Made by a program: the position numbers and the translations under genes
The notes under the pieces: model-generated
Seen by the model: the letters and a program-made list of their open reading frames with translations, nothing else
What the model was told of the DNA's origin: nothing
Databases searched by the model: none
In this document: positions 8,333-16,895 of the stretch, in pieces
Layout of the letters: every line of letters begins with the position of its first letter
Numbering within the stretch: the first letter of the stretch is position 1
Assembly: GCF_039904985.1 (NCBI RefSeq)
Contig: NZ_CP157005.1
Coordinates: 1,302,001-1,366,000, forward strand
Direction of reading: 5' to 3'
Length of the DNA: 64,000 nucleotides
Source of the DNA: Methylomonas sp. AM2-LC
Lineage (GTDB): Bacteria; Pseudomonadota; Gammaproteobacteria; Methylococcales; Methylomonadaceae

Positions 8333-9466
8333 TTAGCGTTTAAAACTATTAAGAATCACAAATTTTTGATTGCTGGCAATCATGTGACAGTTGCCGAATA
8401 ACTTTTTCAGGCTGGTATGGTATTGCAAGTGTCGATTACCAATAATACGCAGTTCTCCGCCTTTGCGTAGGACCTGAAAGGCATTTTGAAACATTTGCCA
8501 AGCAATATGGTCACCGACTGTCTGCTGCTGATGAAATGGTGGATTACAAATAATACAATCTGCACTCTGATAGGCAAAGCTGCTCAGGCAGTCATCCATA
8601 CGGAACTCAACTGCTTGCCCGGTCTTCAGCCCTGATGCTACGTTGAGCTTTGCAGAAGCCAGGGCCATATAGGATTCGTCAACAAAATAAAGTTTACTGT
8701 TAGGTAAACGCAAGGCTGTCATTAGCCCAATAATACCGTTTCCACAGCCTAAATCGATAATATCATGGTAGTCAGGATTGTCGGGCAGGTGTTGGAGCAG
8801 AAAGCGACTGCCTATGTCCAGACTATTTTGGGAAAAAACATTGGCGTGATTCCAGATACGTAATGAGCTGTTTTCCAAAAGATAGCTGCGCGGATAAGGT
8901 GTTTCTTGCACAGTCAAATTGTTATCAGGTGTTGCGAAAATTAAGCGGGCTTTTTTGACGGCTAAAGACGTGACAGTAGGGCCTATCAAGTTTTCCAGCA
9001 ATTTCCAGGTTGAGGCGGGTAGGTTTTTAACCATACCGGCAGCGATGATTTTGCTATCAGCTGTTAATAGAGGTTTTAGTGTGTAAAGTTGATGCTCAAG
9101 TAGTGCCATGGTTTTTGGCACTTTAATTAGTAAATAGTCTATTTTGGTGGTTGGTGTTGTCAGACTGTCCAGTAACTGCACCTGATCCGCAGCAATACCA
9201 TTCGCTTGTAGATTGTAGCGAGTGGCTTGTTGAGAGAGATAGGAGTCAGAGATAACAACGGGTTTATAGGGACTTAGAGCCACTGCCAGAGCGCCAAAGC
9301 TATCGTTTAATAGGGTAATCTGGCTAGAGGTGGCCGGATTTTCAGTGCTGAGTTGTTTTAATAGGTATTCATCAGCCGCATCCCAACCACGTAGCAATTC
9401 GTGTTTGCGAAAAGGCATGCGTTTGATCTGGAATTGGCCTTGAGGAGCTTCTAACAATGTGTCCAT
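8333..9466 (-). CDS. rlmG: 23S rRNA (guanine-1835-N2)-methyltransferase RlmG
   Basis: A class I SAM-dependent rRNA methyltransferase of about 377 residues. It has the two-domain RlmG/RsmC build: a degenerate N-terminal copy (WDAADEYLLKQL, LNDSFGALAVAL, LIKVPKTMALLEHQL) and a catalytic C-terminal domain with IIDLGCGNGIIGL for SAM binding and ICNPPFHQQQ for base binding. FGNC near the end also matches E. coli RlmG. The frame can be extended to a GTG at 9493, but ATG 9466 aligns with the E. coli N-terminus and is preferred. It stands alone, 84 bases downstream of the first Mla gene start. Confidence 0.9.
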   Translation of the reverse strand: MDTLLEAPQGQFQIKRMPFRKHELLRGWDAADEYLLKQLSTENPATSSQITLLNDSFGALAVALSPYKPVVISDSYLSQQATRYNLQANGIAADQVQLLDSLTTPTTKIDYLLIKVPKTMALLEHQLYTLKPLLTADSKIIAAGMVKNLPASTWKLLENLIGPTVTSLAVKKARLIFATPDNNLTVQETPYPRSYLLENSSLRIWNHANVFSQNSLDIGSRFLLQHLPDNPDYHDIIDLGCGNGIIGLMTALRLPNSKLYFVDESYMALASAKLNVASGLKTGQAVEFRMDDCLSSFAYQSADCIICNPPFHQQQTVGDHIAWQMFQNAFQVLRKGGELRIIGNRHLQYHTSLKKLFGNCHMIASNQKFVILNSFKR

Positions 9467-9493
9467 CACTATAAAAATAAGCAAATCAGCCAC

Positions 9494-9818
9494 TATTTAG
9501 CTCGAAATAAGCTGATTTGGCCAAAGTTTGGGGAGAAAGTATCAATATACACGAATAAAGTTATACTGTTTAGTTGTTTGACACTGCAGCTTCATCAATT
9601 AATGTTACTGTTTGCAATACGATTGAGGCTTAGGCTAATGGACTGAAAAGACTTTAGGAGGGTGCTTTAAAAACCACCCTTCGATATAACTCAGGAGAGC
9701 CCTGTCGAAGCCAAAAGCCAGGTTTTTCTAAGTGTTTTTATGCCCTATATACAGTTTGCAGTGTAGATGTTTTAACTGCTATTTTAATCAAAATATTTTA
9801 TTGAATTTTATTATTCTA
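9494..9818. other. Intergenic region between rlmG and the HDOD gene
   Basis: Divergent promoter region for rlmG (minus) and the HDOD gene (plus). An inverted repeat AAATCAGC / GCTGATTT lies at 9483-9519, and a REP-like palindromic unit at 9679-9710. No gene is supported. Confidence 0.4.
9656..9710. repeat. REP-like palindromic unit
   Basis: GGGTG and CACCC flank an AT-rich loop, directly followed by CTTCGA...TCGAAG at 9679-9684 and 9705-9710 with CTCAGG and CCCTG inside. This resembles the extragenic TTCGACAGGCTCAG-type units of many proteobacteria, in a degenerate form. Only one copy was noticed here. Confidence 0.35.
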
Positions 9819-10757
9819 ATGACTAATTCCAATCTAAGCGGTTGTAAGCTGGAAAATAGTAATATAAATTCTGATACGCACCTGCCCGATATCAATATTC
9901 GTGCTGTTATTTCTCAAACCAAAGCGTTACCCCCTTTACCGGGTAGTGCGCTGCGTATTATCAATCTTGCTCAGGATCACAAGGCGAGCGCCTTAGATTT
10001 AGCCGAAATCATTGAACTTGATCCGCTTTTAACCGTGCAAATTATTCGTTGGGCCAGTTCATCATTATATGGGTACAGGGGTAAAATAACTTCTGTCCTC
10101 GATGCAATAACCAGAGTATTAGGGTTTAATTTTGTATTAGATCTGGCCTTGGGCTTGGCTGTTTTGGCACCGTTAAAATCGCCACAGGAAGGATTAATGG
10201 GTACCCGAATGTTTTGGATTCATGCGCTTAGTAGCGTGAGTTTGATGAAGAGCCTTGCGGAGAAATTACCCGAATCATTTAATATTAAACGCGACGAAGT
10301 GTTTTTGGTCTCTTTATTACATAACATTGGTTTTCCGTTGATTGGTCACCTGTTTCCAACGGAGTTTGCACACTTAAATACTGTTATAGAGGCAAATTCT
10401 TTGGCAAATGTAACTGATCTTGAAACAAGTGCTTTTGGGAATAATCACACCGAAATAGGTGCCTGGTTAATGCGTGATTGGGCTATGCCTGCCGTGCTAA
10501 TACAAATAGTTTACCATCATCACAATTCTGCTTATCGGGGCGTTAATTATCATTTGAATTTGCTTACCTATCTTAGCGATTGTTTATTAGGTGAGATTGG
10601 CATTGGCGATGCAATAAATCAGATTTGTCCTGATGGGGTTTATCAGGAACTTGCTTTAAACTCAGAGGATTGTCATCGCTTATTGCAAGATTTGCACGCT
10701 GATATGGAAAATATTATTGCAACCGCTGAGCAATTATCTAAAGGTGGGCATGCATAG
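9819..10757 (+). CDS. HDOD domain signalling protein
   Basis: A protein of about 312 residues if translation starts at ATG 9819; the frame extends upstream to 9732, but that part (cysteine- and phenylalanine-rich) does not look like protein. The HDOD domain runs from about residue 30 to 230: LPPLPGSALRIINLAQD, then ILDPLLTVQIIRWASSSLYG-type helices (here IELDPLLTVQIIRWASS), DAITRVLGFNFVLDLALG and SLLHNIGFPLIGHLFP. HDOD proteins lack HD phosphohydrolase residues and act as adaptors in motility, c-di-GMP or stress signalling. It is a single-gene unit; function here is not known. Confidence 0.8.
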   Translation: MTNSNLSGCKLENSNINSDTHLPDINIRAVISQTKALPPLPGSALRIINLAQDHKASALDLAEIIELDPLLTVQIIRWASSSLYGYRGKITSVLDAITRVLGFNFVLDLALGLAVLAPLKSPQEGLMGTRMFWIHALSSVSLMKSLAEKLPESFNIKRDEVFLVSLLHNIGFPLIGHLFPTEFAHLNTVIEANSLANVTDLETSAFGNNHTEIGAWLMRDWAMPAVLIQIVYHHHNSAYRGVNYHLNLLTYLSDCLLGEIGIGDAINQICPDGVYQELALNSEDCHRLLQDLHADMENIIATAEQLSKGGHA

Positions 10758-11481
10758 CTTGGGTGGTTGGAATGACTATTTGCTAAGCGATTAAATTTAA
10801 TTTTAATTTGAATCATGTAAAAAAAATGCAAAATTTTCGCTATACCCCATTTTTTCTGAAATTATTCCTTGCATTGTTGTTTTTTTTTGCTACTATGAGA
10901 TTGTAATAAATAGATGATGCTTAATTAAGAGTTTATTTTTATTTTGAATAAAATAAAATCTTATTTTTGGCAAAAATATAAACCAGAAATATTTCAGTTT
11001 GTTTTTAATTAGCTTAGTAAACGTACACTTAGGTACTATGCAAGGCTATTAACCAACATATCATTTGCTTTTTTCTATATTTTCTCCGCTCTGTTCAATT
11101 TTGTAACGACTCATACTGTGGGCCATTAATTACCAGAGGGGATTTTTCAACCCAAACCAAGAAAAACAAAATTGATAAAATCAATTCCAACACCACGAAC
11201 ACCTCCACCGCCACGCATTGGCTGGCACTACGATACCTATTTTCTTGAACAGTTAACACGTTTGCGAAAGCAATATGCTGAGCGTTTAAATTAGTTTTAA
11301 ACGTGTTGACCAAAGTTAATCCGCTTTATCCTTAACTGTTTAAGTCTAAATTTAGTCGTCCAATAAATTAAGATAAAGCCCAAATAATGATTTATACCAC
11401 TACTACCCGATATTTTATTGGGCGGGTCAGCTTTGTTTTTTGGGTAGACAGCTATGTCAGGTATTTAAGGAATTGGTTTAT
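10758..11481. other. Very AT-rich gene-poor stretch
   Basis: Between the HDOD and HD-GYP genes, which converge. 10790-11080 is extremely AT-rich with runs of A and T and no gene. 11172-11294 carries a possible short gene or gene remnant. An imperfect inverted repeat, GCTTTATCCTTAA (11323-11335) against TTAAGATAAAGC (11368-11379), encloses a small palindrome CTAAATTTAG and may be a foldback element or a terminator. Confidence 0.4.
11172..11294 (+). CDS. Possible short protein or gene remnant (40 residues)
   Basis: A TTG-initiated frame with a proline-rich start followed by a helix-like, charge-balanced end (WHYDTYFLEQLTRLRKQYAE). Codon choice and composition look protein-like, unlike the surrounding AT-rich DNA, but there is no ATG and no good ribosome site. 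The stop overlaps an 8-bp stem, CGTTTAAA / TTTAAACG (11283-11303). I know no family. It may be the end of a decayed gene. Confidence 0.25.
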   Translation: MIKSIPTPRTPPPPRIGWHYDTYFLEQLTRLRKQYAERLN

Positions 11482-12753
11482 TTAACTGTTATAAAGGAAA
11501 TAAGGGCCGATAATGGAATTTAATAGGCTTTCCAGTTGATTTGCGTCCAAGTCACAAACTTCTTGATAGAGTTCTGGAGCAATTGCGGTAAATATCTTTA
11601 CCAATTCCGGGTCAAAATGCTTACCGCTGCCGTTTGCTAGTGTGGCAATTGCCTCATTTAACGACCAGGCCTGTTTATAGGGACGTTTGGAGGTTAGTGC
11701 ATCAAAAACGTCAACTATAGAAAATATTCGGGCATTGATGGGGATTTGTTCGCCCTGTAGGCCTTTTAGATAGCCGCTACCATCATATTTTTCATGATGA
11801 AACTCAACCACATCTCTTGCATCGTAAAGCCAGCTGGATTTTTTAAGAATCTCTACACCCAATGATACATGCGTTTTCATGACTTCGTACTCTTCGGGAT
11901 TGAGTTTGTCTGGTTTTAGTAAAATGGGATCACGAATACCAATTTTACCCACGTCATGTAAAAATGCTCCTGCTAGAAGATGGCGCAAATTTTCGTCTGC
12001 AAGATTGATGGCTTTGCCCAATTTGAGTGCATAGAAAGTGACCCGGTAGTTATGGCTATTGGTTTCTGAATCACGTTCGGCTATTGCACATCCCAGTACA
12101 TTTAATAGCTCCAGATTACCTTGTAGTAATGCGCCAGATAATTTCATTACGCCCCGAATCAGTGCATAAACAATGGGGTACATCAAGATGCTGGTAAATG
12201 AAATGCCTAAAGTAACAAAAATTAATGTGCGTAAAATATCGTGTTTGATACTAGCGAATGTTTGAGCGTCAACCTCATAAACGCCTTCGAAGTAACCGCC
12301 GGGCGTTGTTTGAGTTTCGTCTTTTAAGGGTAACAAAATAATGAGCCATAAATGCCCGTTTATTAAGTGTAATTCATGAGAAAACTTATCAGCTTGCGGA
12401 AATTGATGCCTATACTGATTAATTTGCTGTTCAGTAATTTCGAGTCCGCCGCGTACCGCTTCAAACGTCAGTTGTTTGTTTTGATTGAACAATTCAACCA
12501 TTAGAAAATGTTGTTTAACTAATTTTTCCGCAAATTGAGTGATTTGCTCTGCTGAATTTTTGGCAAAAGATACTTCATTGATGCTTTGCGACTCATTGAG
12601 TGCCAGTTCATGTACGATATCTTCAACACGATAAATTTCTGACCATAACACGCCCGCACCGACTGTAATACATAAAAACAACCAGCCTAATAGCAAGCGA
12701 ATAACAATTTTTTGATAAATTACATGAAGTTCGGGGCCGTGATTATTTTTCAT
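11482..12753 (-). CDS. Membrane-bound HD-GYP domain phosphodiesterase
   Basis: A 423-residue protein with a membrane helix at about 17-37, a periplasmic sensor region to about 170, a second helix region (TLIFVTLGISFTSILMYPIVYALI) and a C-terminal HD-GYP domain. The domain shows HDVGKIGIRD, the following KPDKLNPEEYEVMKTH, then EFHHEKYDGSGYLKGLQGEQIPINARI and DVFDALTSKRPYK, so all metal-binding and GYP (here GSGYLKG) elements are present. HD-GYP enzymes hydrolyse c-di-GMP to pGpG or GMP. The periplasmic part probably senses an unknown signal. It faces the HDOD gene and stands alone. Confidence 0.88.
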   Translation of the reverse strand: MKNNHGPELHVIYQKIVIRLLLGWLFLCITVGAGVLWSEIYRVEDIVHELALNESQSINEVSFAKNSAEQITQFAEKLVKQHFLMVELFNQNKQLTFEAVRGGLEITEQQINQYRHQFPQADKFSHELHLINGHLWLIILLPLKDETQTTPGGYFEGVYEVDAQTFASIKHDILRTLIFVTLGISFTSILMYPIVYALIRGVMKLSGALLQGNLELLNVLGCAIAERDSETNSHNYRVTFYALKLGKAINLADENLRHLLAGAFLHDVGKIGIRDPILLKPDKLNPEEYEVMKTHVSLGVEILKKSSWLYDARDVVEFHHEKYDGSGYLKGLQGEQIPINARIFSIVDVFDALTSKRPYKQAWSLNEAIATLANGSGKHFDPELVKIFTAIAPELYQEVCDLDANQLESLLNSIIGPYFLYNS

Positions 12754-12785
12754 GAATACGAGATGCTGACATTGTGCTTTGGTGA

Positions 12786-12902
12786 GTAGTTAAGCGAATT
12801 TTTAACCAAGATGCAACTGCTAAGCATTTTGGTTTAGGTACGCAACGCTATTTACTTGAACTCGGTGAGCAAAATATGACTTTGGTGTTTAAACTCTGGT
12901 AA
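12786..12902 (+). pseudogene. Possible 3' remnant of an outer-membrane beta-barrel gene
   Basis: A start-less frame of 38 codons encodes KHFGLGTQRYLLELGEQNM followed by TLVFKLW and a stop. Alternating hydrophobic residues with a terminal aromatic are typical of the last strand of an outer-membrane protein. The upstream part is missing; it abuts the start of the HD-GYP gene. Short length keeps confidence low. Confidence 0.3.
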
Positions 12903-13025
12903 TATTCCAGTTAGTCAGGCTTTTTCAATTGGTTTGACTATACATATGAGCGATGTTTTGCAAATTTTACAGAATGCAAACTAACTAAATCAAAAATCAA
13001 TAAGGCAATAGTTGAGAGGCAACAA

Positions 13026-13547
13026 ATGGATAAATTAACAGCACTTTCTTTAAGCATCGGCATTTTAGCGGGCGTTGCAACTTTTTTGGCAGTGGGTCCT
13101 GCTAGTGGCATCTTTTTTATATGGGCGGCTACCATTGCTTGGGCAGCTTACTTTTTGTTAGGGGCGACTAAAGAAGCTTTGGTTAATACGATTGTTTGTG
13201 GAATTTTTGGTGTTGTTATGGCCTGGATTACTGCAGTTTTATTAACTGAGATTTCTCCTGATGCAGCACCTGGATTTTCTATAATGGCAGCGATTACTGT
13301 TGCTGTTTCTGTGGTTGTAATGTGTTTGGCAGCCAGAATTCCGCAGTTAGGCACTATCCCTGTCAGTGTTTTAGGTTATTCTTCAACATTTGCCTATCTA
13401 CTGCAAACGCCTGAGAAATTGAGTCAGGATGTTTTGTTGGGTGTTTCTTTAAGCAATCCGTTATTGGTTATCTCTATTTCGTTTGTCGTTGGAACCTTTT
13501 TTGGTCAGTTTTCAGGCCAACTGGCTGCAAAATGGACTAAAGAATAG
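13026..13547 (+). CDS. DUF1097-family membrane protein
   Basis: A 173-residue, very hydrophobic protein with about five membrane segments; the first (LSLSIGILAGVATFLAVG), then FFIWAATIAWAAYFLLGA and VCGIFGVVMAWITAVLL are characteristic of DUF1097/YcdZ-like inner-membrane proteins. Length fits the family. A GAGAGG ribosome site lies six bases before the ATG. Function in the family is unknown. No operon partner: the downstream region is 540 bases of non-coding DNA. Confidence 0.75.
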   Translation: MDKLTALSLSIGILAGVATFLAVGPASGIFFIWAATIAWAAYFLLGATKEALVNTIVCGIFGVVMAWITAVLLTEISPDAAPGFSIMAAITVAVSVVVMCLAARIPQLGTIPVSVLGYSSTFAYLLQTPEKLSQDVLLGVSLSNPLLVISISFVVGTFFGQFSGQLAAKWTKE

Positions 13548-14087
13548 ATTCACCGATTTAAGAATAGGAGGCGCATCAATTACGCCAATTGCGCGTCACT
13601 CCATTCAGCACAACTTATAACGCTTAATAATACATTTTTTATTTGTAAGCAATCACTCGGAGTTGGCACCTGTGTCAACTCCTTGCTAATTGGTAGACCT
13701 CTACAGCATTCAGCTAAATATTAATACAGTTCACATTTCTAGCTTTTTTATGGTCGTGTAACGCACATGAAAAACGTCAAAATCCGCAGTTAAAAGCCTG
13801 TGTCTTGTCTAAATAAAGTGGTTAACATTCTGTTATTAAACAATTAATCAAGTAAAGATGCTTTTGTGAATACAGTGCTGCAATCAGTGTTTATATTGCC
13901 ACTGTACTTTAGTTCAATAGATTAAGTGAGTTTTAAATGTAACTATAACTACCAGATTAGTAATTAATTGGGAAAGGAATAAAGCTATTGTCATATTAGT
14001 TTTATATTCAGCACTTACAATGGTTTGTGTGAGTTTCTAATTGAGCGGATATTGTTTTTAAACCTTCAACTTTATAGGGATGCTGCA
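13548..14087. other. Long intergenic region before the second PEP-CTERM-like gene
   Basis: No gene is supported. A perfect 7-bp stem GGAGTTG / CAACTCC with a 10-nt loop sits at 13659-13682 and may end the DUF1097 transcript, though no U run follows. The right part is AT-rich and must contain the promoter of the gene at 14088. Confidence 0.4.
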
Positions 14088-14654
14088 ATGATGTTTAATA
14101 TTAAATTCTTAATGTGTGCTGGTTTGTTGGTTGCCTCGCAATCAATTTTTGCTAATCAGTGGCTACCATCGTCAGGCAGTTCGGTTAAATTCGAAGCAAG
14201 TAGCCTGAAGAATGCCGAGATTGGTATTTTTAATGTCGATAGCCGTGGCTTGACTGCGGAACCGCTGGCTACCTTTACGGGTAATGCCATTGTTACTTTT
14301 GTACAGCAAGGTCATAATTGGAATGTTTCTGTTGGAGGAAAAACAGCAACACTGGCCAACGCTAATCAGTTTCAATTAGCTTGGCTGTCAAATGGTGTAT
14401 GGGTGACGGAGTTAAATGTTGTGCCTAGTGCGACAACCCCGAATCTTTGGGAACTCACTTTTCTCGATTCTGCACATGGTAGTGTTACCGAGTCGGTTAC
14501 TGTGTCTAATATTGAACCTGTACAGCAAGTCGTTTCTGCTGCTAGTAGCAGTTATAGTATTTCAGAAGTACCCCTATCAGCAACCGTGTGGGTTTTTCTG
14601 AGTGGTTTATTGGGTTGTTTAGCCGTAGGCAAGCACCGGATTGAGAATAAATAA
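14088..14654 (+). CDS. Exported protein with VPL-type PEP-CTERM-like anchor
   Basis: About 188 residues from ATG 14088, which has an AGGGA site seven bases upstream; the frame itself extends to 14025 but without such a site. Signal peptide: MMFNIKFLMCAGLLVASQSIFA. The middle is beta-rich and unrecognised. The C-terminus reads ISEVPLSATVWVFLSGLLGCL followed by GKHR, the VPLPAAxWLFxSGLLGLxG form of the PEP-CTERM/exosortase signal, with a short basic tail. It is probably displayed at the surface like the protein at 3421-4008, though the two bodies are not visibly related. No repeat tract precedes it. Confidence 0.7.
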   Translation: MMFNIKFLMCAGLLVASQSIFANQWLPSSGSSVKFEASSLKNAEIGIFNVDSRGLTAEPLATFTGNAIVTFVQQGHNWNVSVGGKTATLANANQFQLAWLSNGVWVTELNVVPSATTPNLWELTFLDSAHGSVTESVTVSNIEPVQQVVSAASSSYSISEVPLSATVWVFLSGLLGCLAVGKHRIENK

Positions 14655-14672
14655 CGCCTTAATCAGGGCGTT
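14653..14672. terminator. Likely bidirectional terminator between convergent genes
   Basis: AACGCC (14653-14658) pairs with GGCGTT (14667-14672), followed by GTTTA on the plus strand. It fills the 20-base gap between the convergent PEP-CTERM-like and secretin-like genes. Confidence 0.5.
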
Positions 14673-14674
14673 GT

Positions 14675-15463
14675 TTAGTCGACCCTATCTACTTTGATCA
14701 AAATGCGTAAGTTATTTTTGCTAATTTGATGGTTATAGGTGTTAAATCCGCTGTTGGTTTCAACGTTAATATTTGAATTACCGCCAAGCTCTACCCATTC
14801 GCCAAGTTTAGTGCGAATTTGGCTATGTGTAGAATGTGTATCAATACGGTTGCCCTGTTGAAATTGCTCGAACCAGGGTTCGATATCCATCATTACTTGC
14901 TGTCCAGTAATTTGAGGCGTTATAACAAATCCAGTACTGATTTCTTGTTGTTGTGAAGAGCTATTGTAGATTGGATTGCCATTCATTACGCCATAACCAT
15001 TTGTATTCTGTTCCTGTTTGATCTGGCTGGTTTTGATGTAAGCGGGTTGTCCTGGGGTAACGCGTAGAAATTGGCCTTTTTGTTGATGATTTATTTCTCG
15101 GGTATCCGCATTCATGCCATGCATCTGTATGGCGTCAGACATGTTTTTGGCCGAATATTCTTTAGCATTTAGTTCTTCGGCAGTTTCACTGCTGTTTTGC
15201 AAAACAGTGATAACCAGATTGCTAATCGGACTATCCAGTTTATGTATCAAATTTTGCAAATAGGGCATACGCTCAGACGTAGTTTTGACAATCAAGCTAT
15301 CTGCATTGTCAACAACCGTATCGGTATTTTCTAGCAATGGGCCTATTAGCGGTAATAATTCTGTTGCTGTGCGATTGTACAAACTAATAACTTCAGTGAC
15401 TGTGTTTTCAGCGAAAACAATCTGGGTTAGTAGTAATAGTAACAATCCTGATTTAGATTTCAT
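14675..15463 (-). CDS. Secretin-like (NolW/type II-III secretin domain) short protein
   Basis: About 262 residues from ATG 15463, which overlaps the end of glgA by 11 bases; a TTG at 15475 is less likely. Signal peptide MKSKSGLLLLLLTQIVFA. Residues about 25-90 resemble a secretin NolW repeat (VISLYNRTATELLPLIGPLL, VDNADSLIVKTTSE, LQNLIHKLDSPISNLVITVL). The C-terminal half (GFVITPQITGQQVMMDIEPWFEQF, then LGEWVELGG) looks like the secretin-core strand region but is far too short to form a full secretin ring. Its place after glgA may simply be readthrough. It may be an accessory or degenerate secretin; a specific partner system is not in the window. Confidence 0.6.
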   Translation of the reverse strand: MKSKSGLLLLLLTQIVFAENTVTEVISLYNRTATELLPLIGPLLENTDTVVDNADSLIVKTTSERMPYLQNLIHKLDSPISNLVITVLQNSSETAEELNAKEYSAKNMSDAIQMHGMNADTREINHQQKGQFLRVTPGQPAYIKTSQIKQEQNTNGYGVMNGNPIYNSSSQQQEISTGFVITPQITGQQVMMDIEPWFEQFQQGNRIDTHSTHSQIRTKLGEWVELGGNSNINVETNSGFNTYNHQISKNNLRILIKVDRVD

Positions 15464-16895
15464 TATAAAGTGCAAGATATTGATTGGCGCTGTTTTGCCA
15501 GGAAAAATCTTTTAGCATGGCATTGCGCTGGATTTTTTGCCATGCAGATTTGTCAGCGTATAAAATCAAGCTGCGCTTAATGGTTTCTATTAATGCTGAA
15601 GGTACTGGGTCATTAAAAACAAAGCCACAGGCAGTACTATCACGCATGCTTTCTGGTAAGGCGTCAACTACAGTGTCGGCTAGTCCGCCGGTTTTTCTGA
15701 CTATGGGTAAGGTGCCATAACGTTGACTATACATTTGGTTGAGGCCACAAGGTTCAAAACGTGATGGCATCAGAAATATATCTGCACCGGCTTCAATTTG
15801 ATGCGCTAAGGGTTCGTTATAGCCAATGTTAATGGCTATTTTCTCTGGATAGAGGCGAGCGAAATCATACAATTTTAATTCAATACTTTTATCGCCACTG
15901 CCTAAAAGTACAAACTGTATTGGCATGCTAACCATTTCTGTTAGGCAGCTTAACACCAAATCTATGCCTTTTTGTTCAACCAGGCGACCGATTAGACCAA
16001 ATATGGGAATATCAGCATCGACAGGTAAACCCTGAGAACTTTGGAGAGCAAGTTTATTTTCTTGTTTGTGTTTGAGGGTTTTTACGCTATAGGTTTTGCT
16101 GATGTAACTGTCTGTAGCGGGATTCCAAATTGAGGTGTCAATGCCATTGATAATGCCTGATAAGTCATCCTGCCTATAAGCTAGCAAGCCTTCCAGTCCG
16201 TAACCAAATTCAGGTTTTTGTATTTCCTGTGCGTAAGTAGGGCTGACCGTGGTGATGCGGTCGGCAAAACTTAAACCACCTTTAATAAACGATAGCATGC
16301 CGTGATACTCAAGGCCGTCCTGTTGCCAAAGTTTTCCGGGAAGATTTAGCAATGTGTATGTGTTGCTAGGAAATAAACCCTGATAAGCCATGTTGTGTAT
16401 GGTGAAAATGGTTGCAGGTTTATTATCTTCCAATGATAGTAGGGCTGGTATGAGCCCGGTTTGCCAATCATTGCAATGCACTACATCCGGTTTCCAGTTT
16501 AAATAGCCGCGATCCATGGCTACTTCTACTACAATTCGGCAAAATAGTGCAAAACGGTCACCAATATTTGCCCAGGGTGTACCCGATTCATCGTGGTAAG
16601 GATTGCCAGGAAAATTAAAAAATGGCGGGTAATCAACCAGCCAGACAATCACATCGCTATTTGGCAGCCGGGTTTCAAGTAGGTGTACATCACAGTTATT
16701 GACGCGTACGGTGCACAAATAATGGCCGGCTTCGCAATTTTTGATAGCTTGATAATTGGGCATGATAATACGAATATCTTGACCCAGCTCTGCGAGCGCA
16801 ATCGGCAGGCTACCGGCAACATCAGCCAAGCCACCTGTTTTGATTAATGGATGAGTTTCGCTACTAGCGAACAGAATTTTTTTCATATTCGGCAT
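15453..16895 (-). CDS. glgA: Glycogen synthase (ADP-glucose type)
   Basis: A 480-residue GT5 glycosyltransferase that adds glucose from ADP-glucose to the growing alpha-1,4 chain. The N-terminal KTGGLADVAGSLP motif binds the ADP-glucose; the C-terminal domain has GRLVEQKGIDLVL and the catalytic region PSRFEPCGLNQMYSQRYGTLPIVRKTGGLADTV. Length matches E. coli GlgA (477). ATG 16895 directly follows the glgB stop; Met4 (16886, MKKILFASSE) is an equally good start because most GlgA proteins begin there. glgB-glgA form a minus-strand unit, divergent from glgC. Confidence 0.95.
   Translation of the reverse strand: MPNMKKILFASSETHPLIKTGGLADVAGSLPIALAELGQDIRIIMPNYQAIKNCEAGHYLCTVRVNNCDVHLLETRLPNSDVIVWLVDYPPFFNFPGNPYHDESGTPWANIGDRFALFCRIVVEVAMDRGYLNWKPDVVHCNDWQTGLIPALLSLEDNKPATIFTIHNMAYQGLFPSNTYTLLNLPGKLWQQDGLEYHGMLSFIKGGLSFADRITTVSPTYAQEIQKPEFGYGLEGLLAYRQDDLSGIINGIDTSIWNPATDSYISKTYSVKTLKHKQENKLALQSSQGLPVDADIPIFGLIGRLVEQKGIDLVLSCLTEMVSMPIQFVLLGSGDKSIELKLYDFARLYPEKIAINIGYNEPLAHQIEAGADIFLMPSRFEPCGLNQMYSQRYGTLPIVRKTGGLADTVVDALPESMRDSTACGFVFNDPVPSALIETIKRSLILYADKSAWQKIQRNAMLKDFSWQNSANQYLALYNEI

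Noticed and set aside
11095..11313. 72-residue minus-strand frame in the AT-rich gap
   Set aside because: Opposite the better plus-strand frame, no ribosome site, and composition unlike the neighbours.
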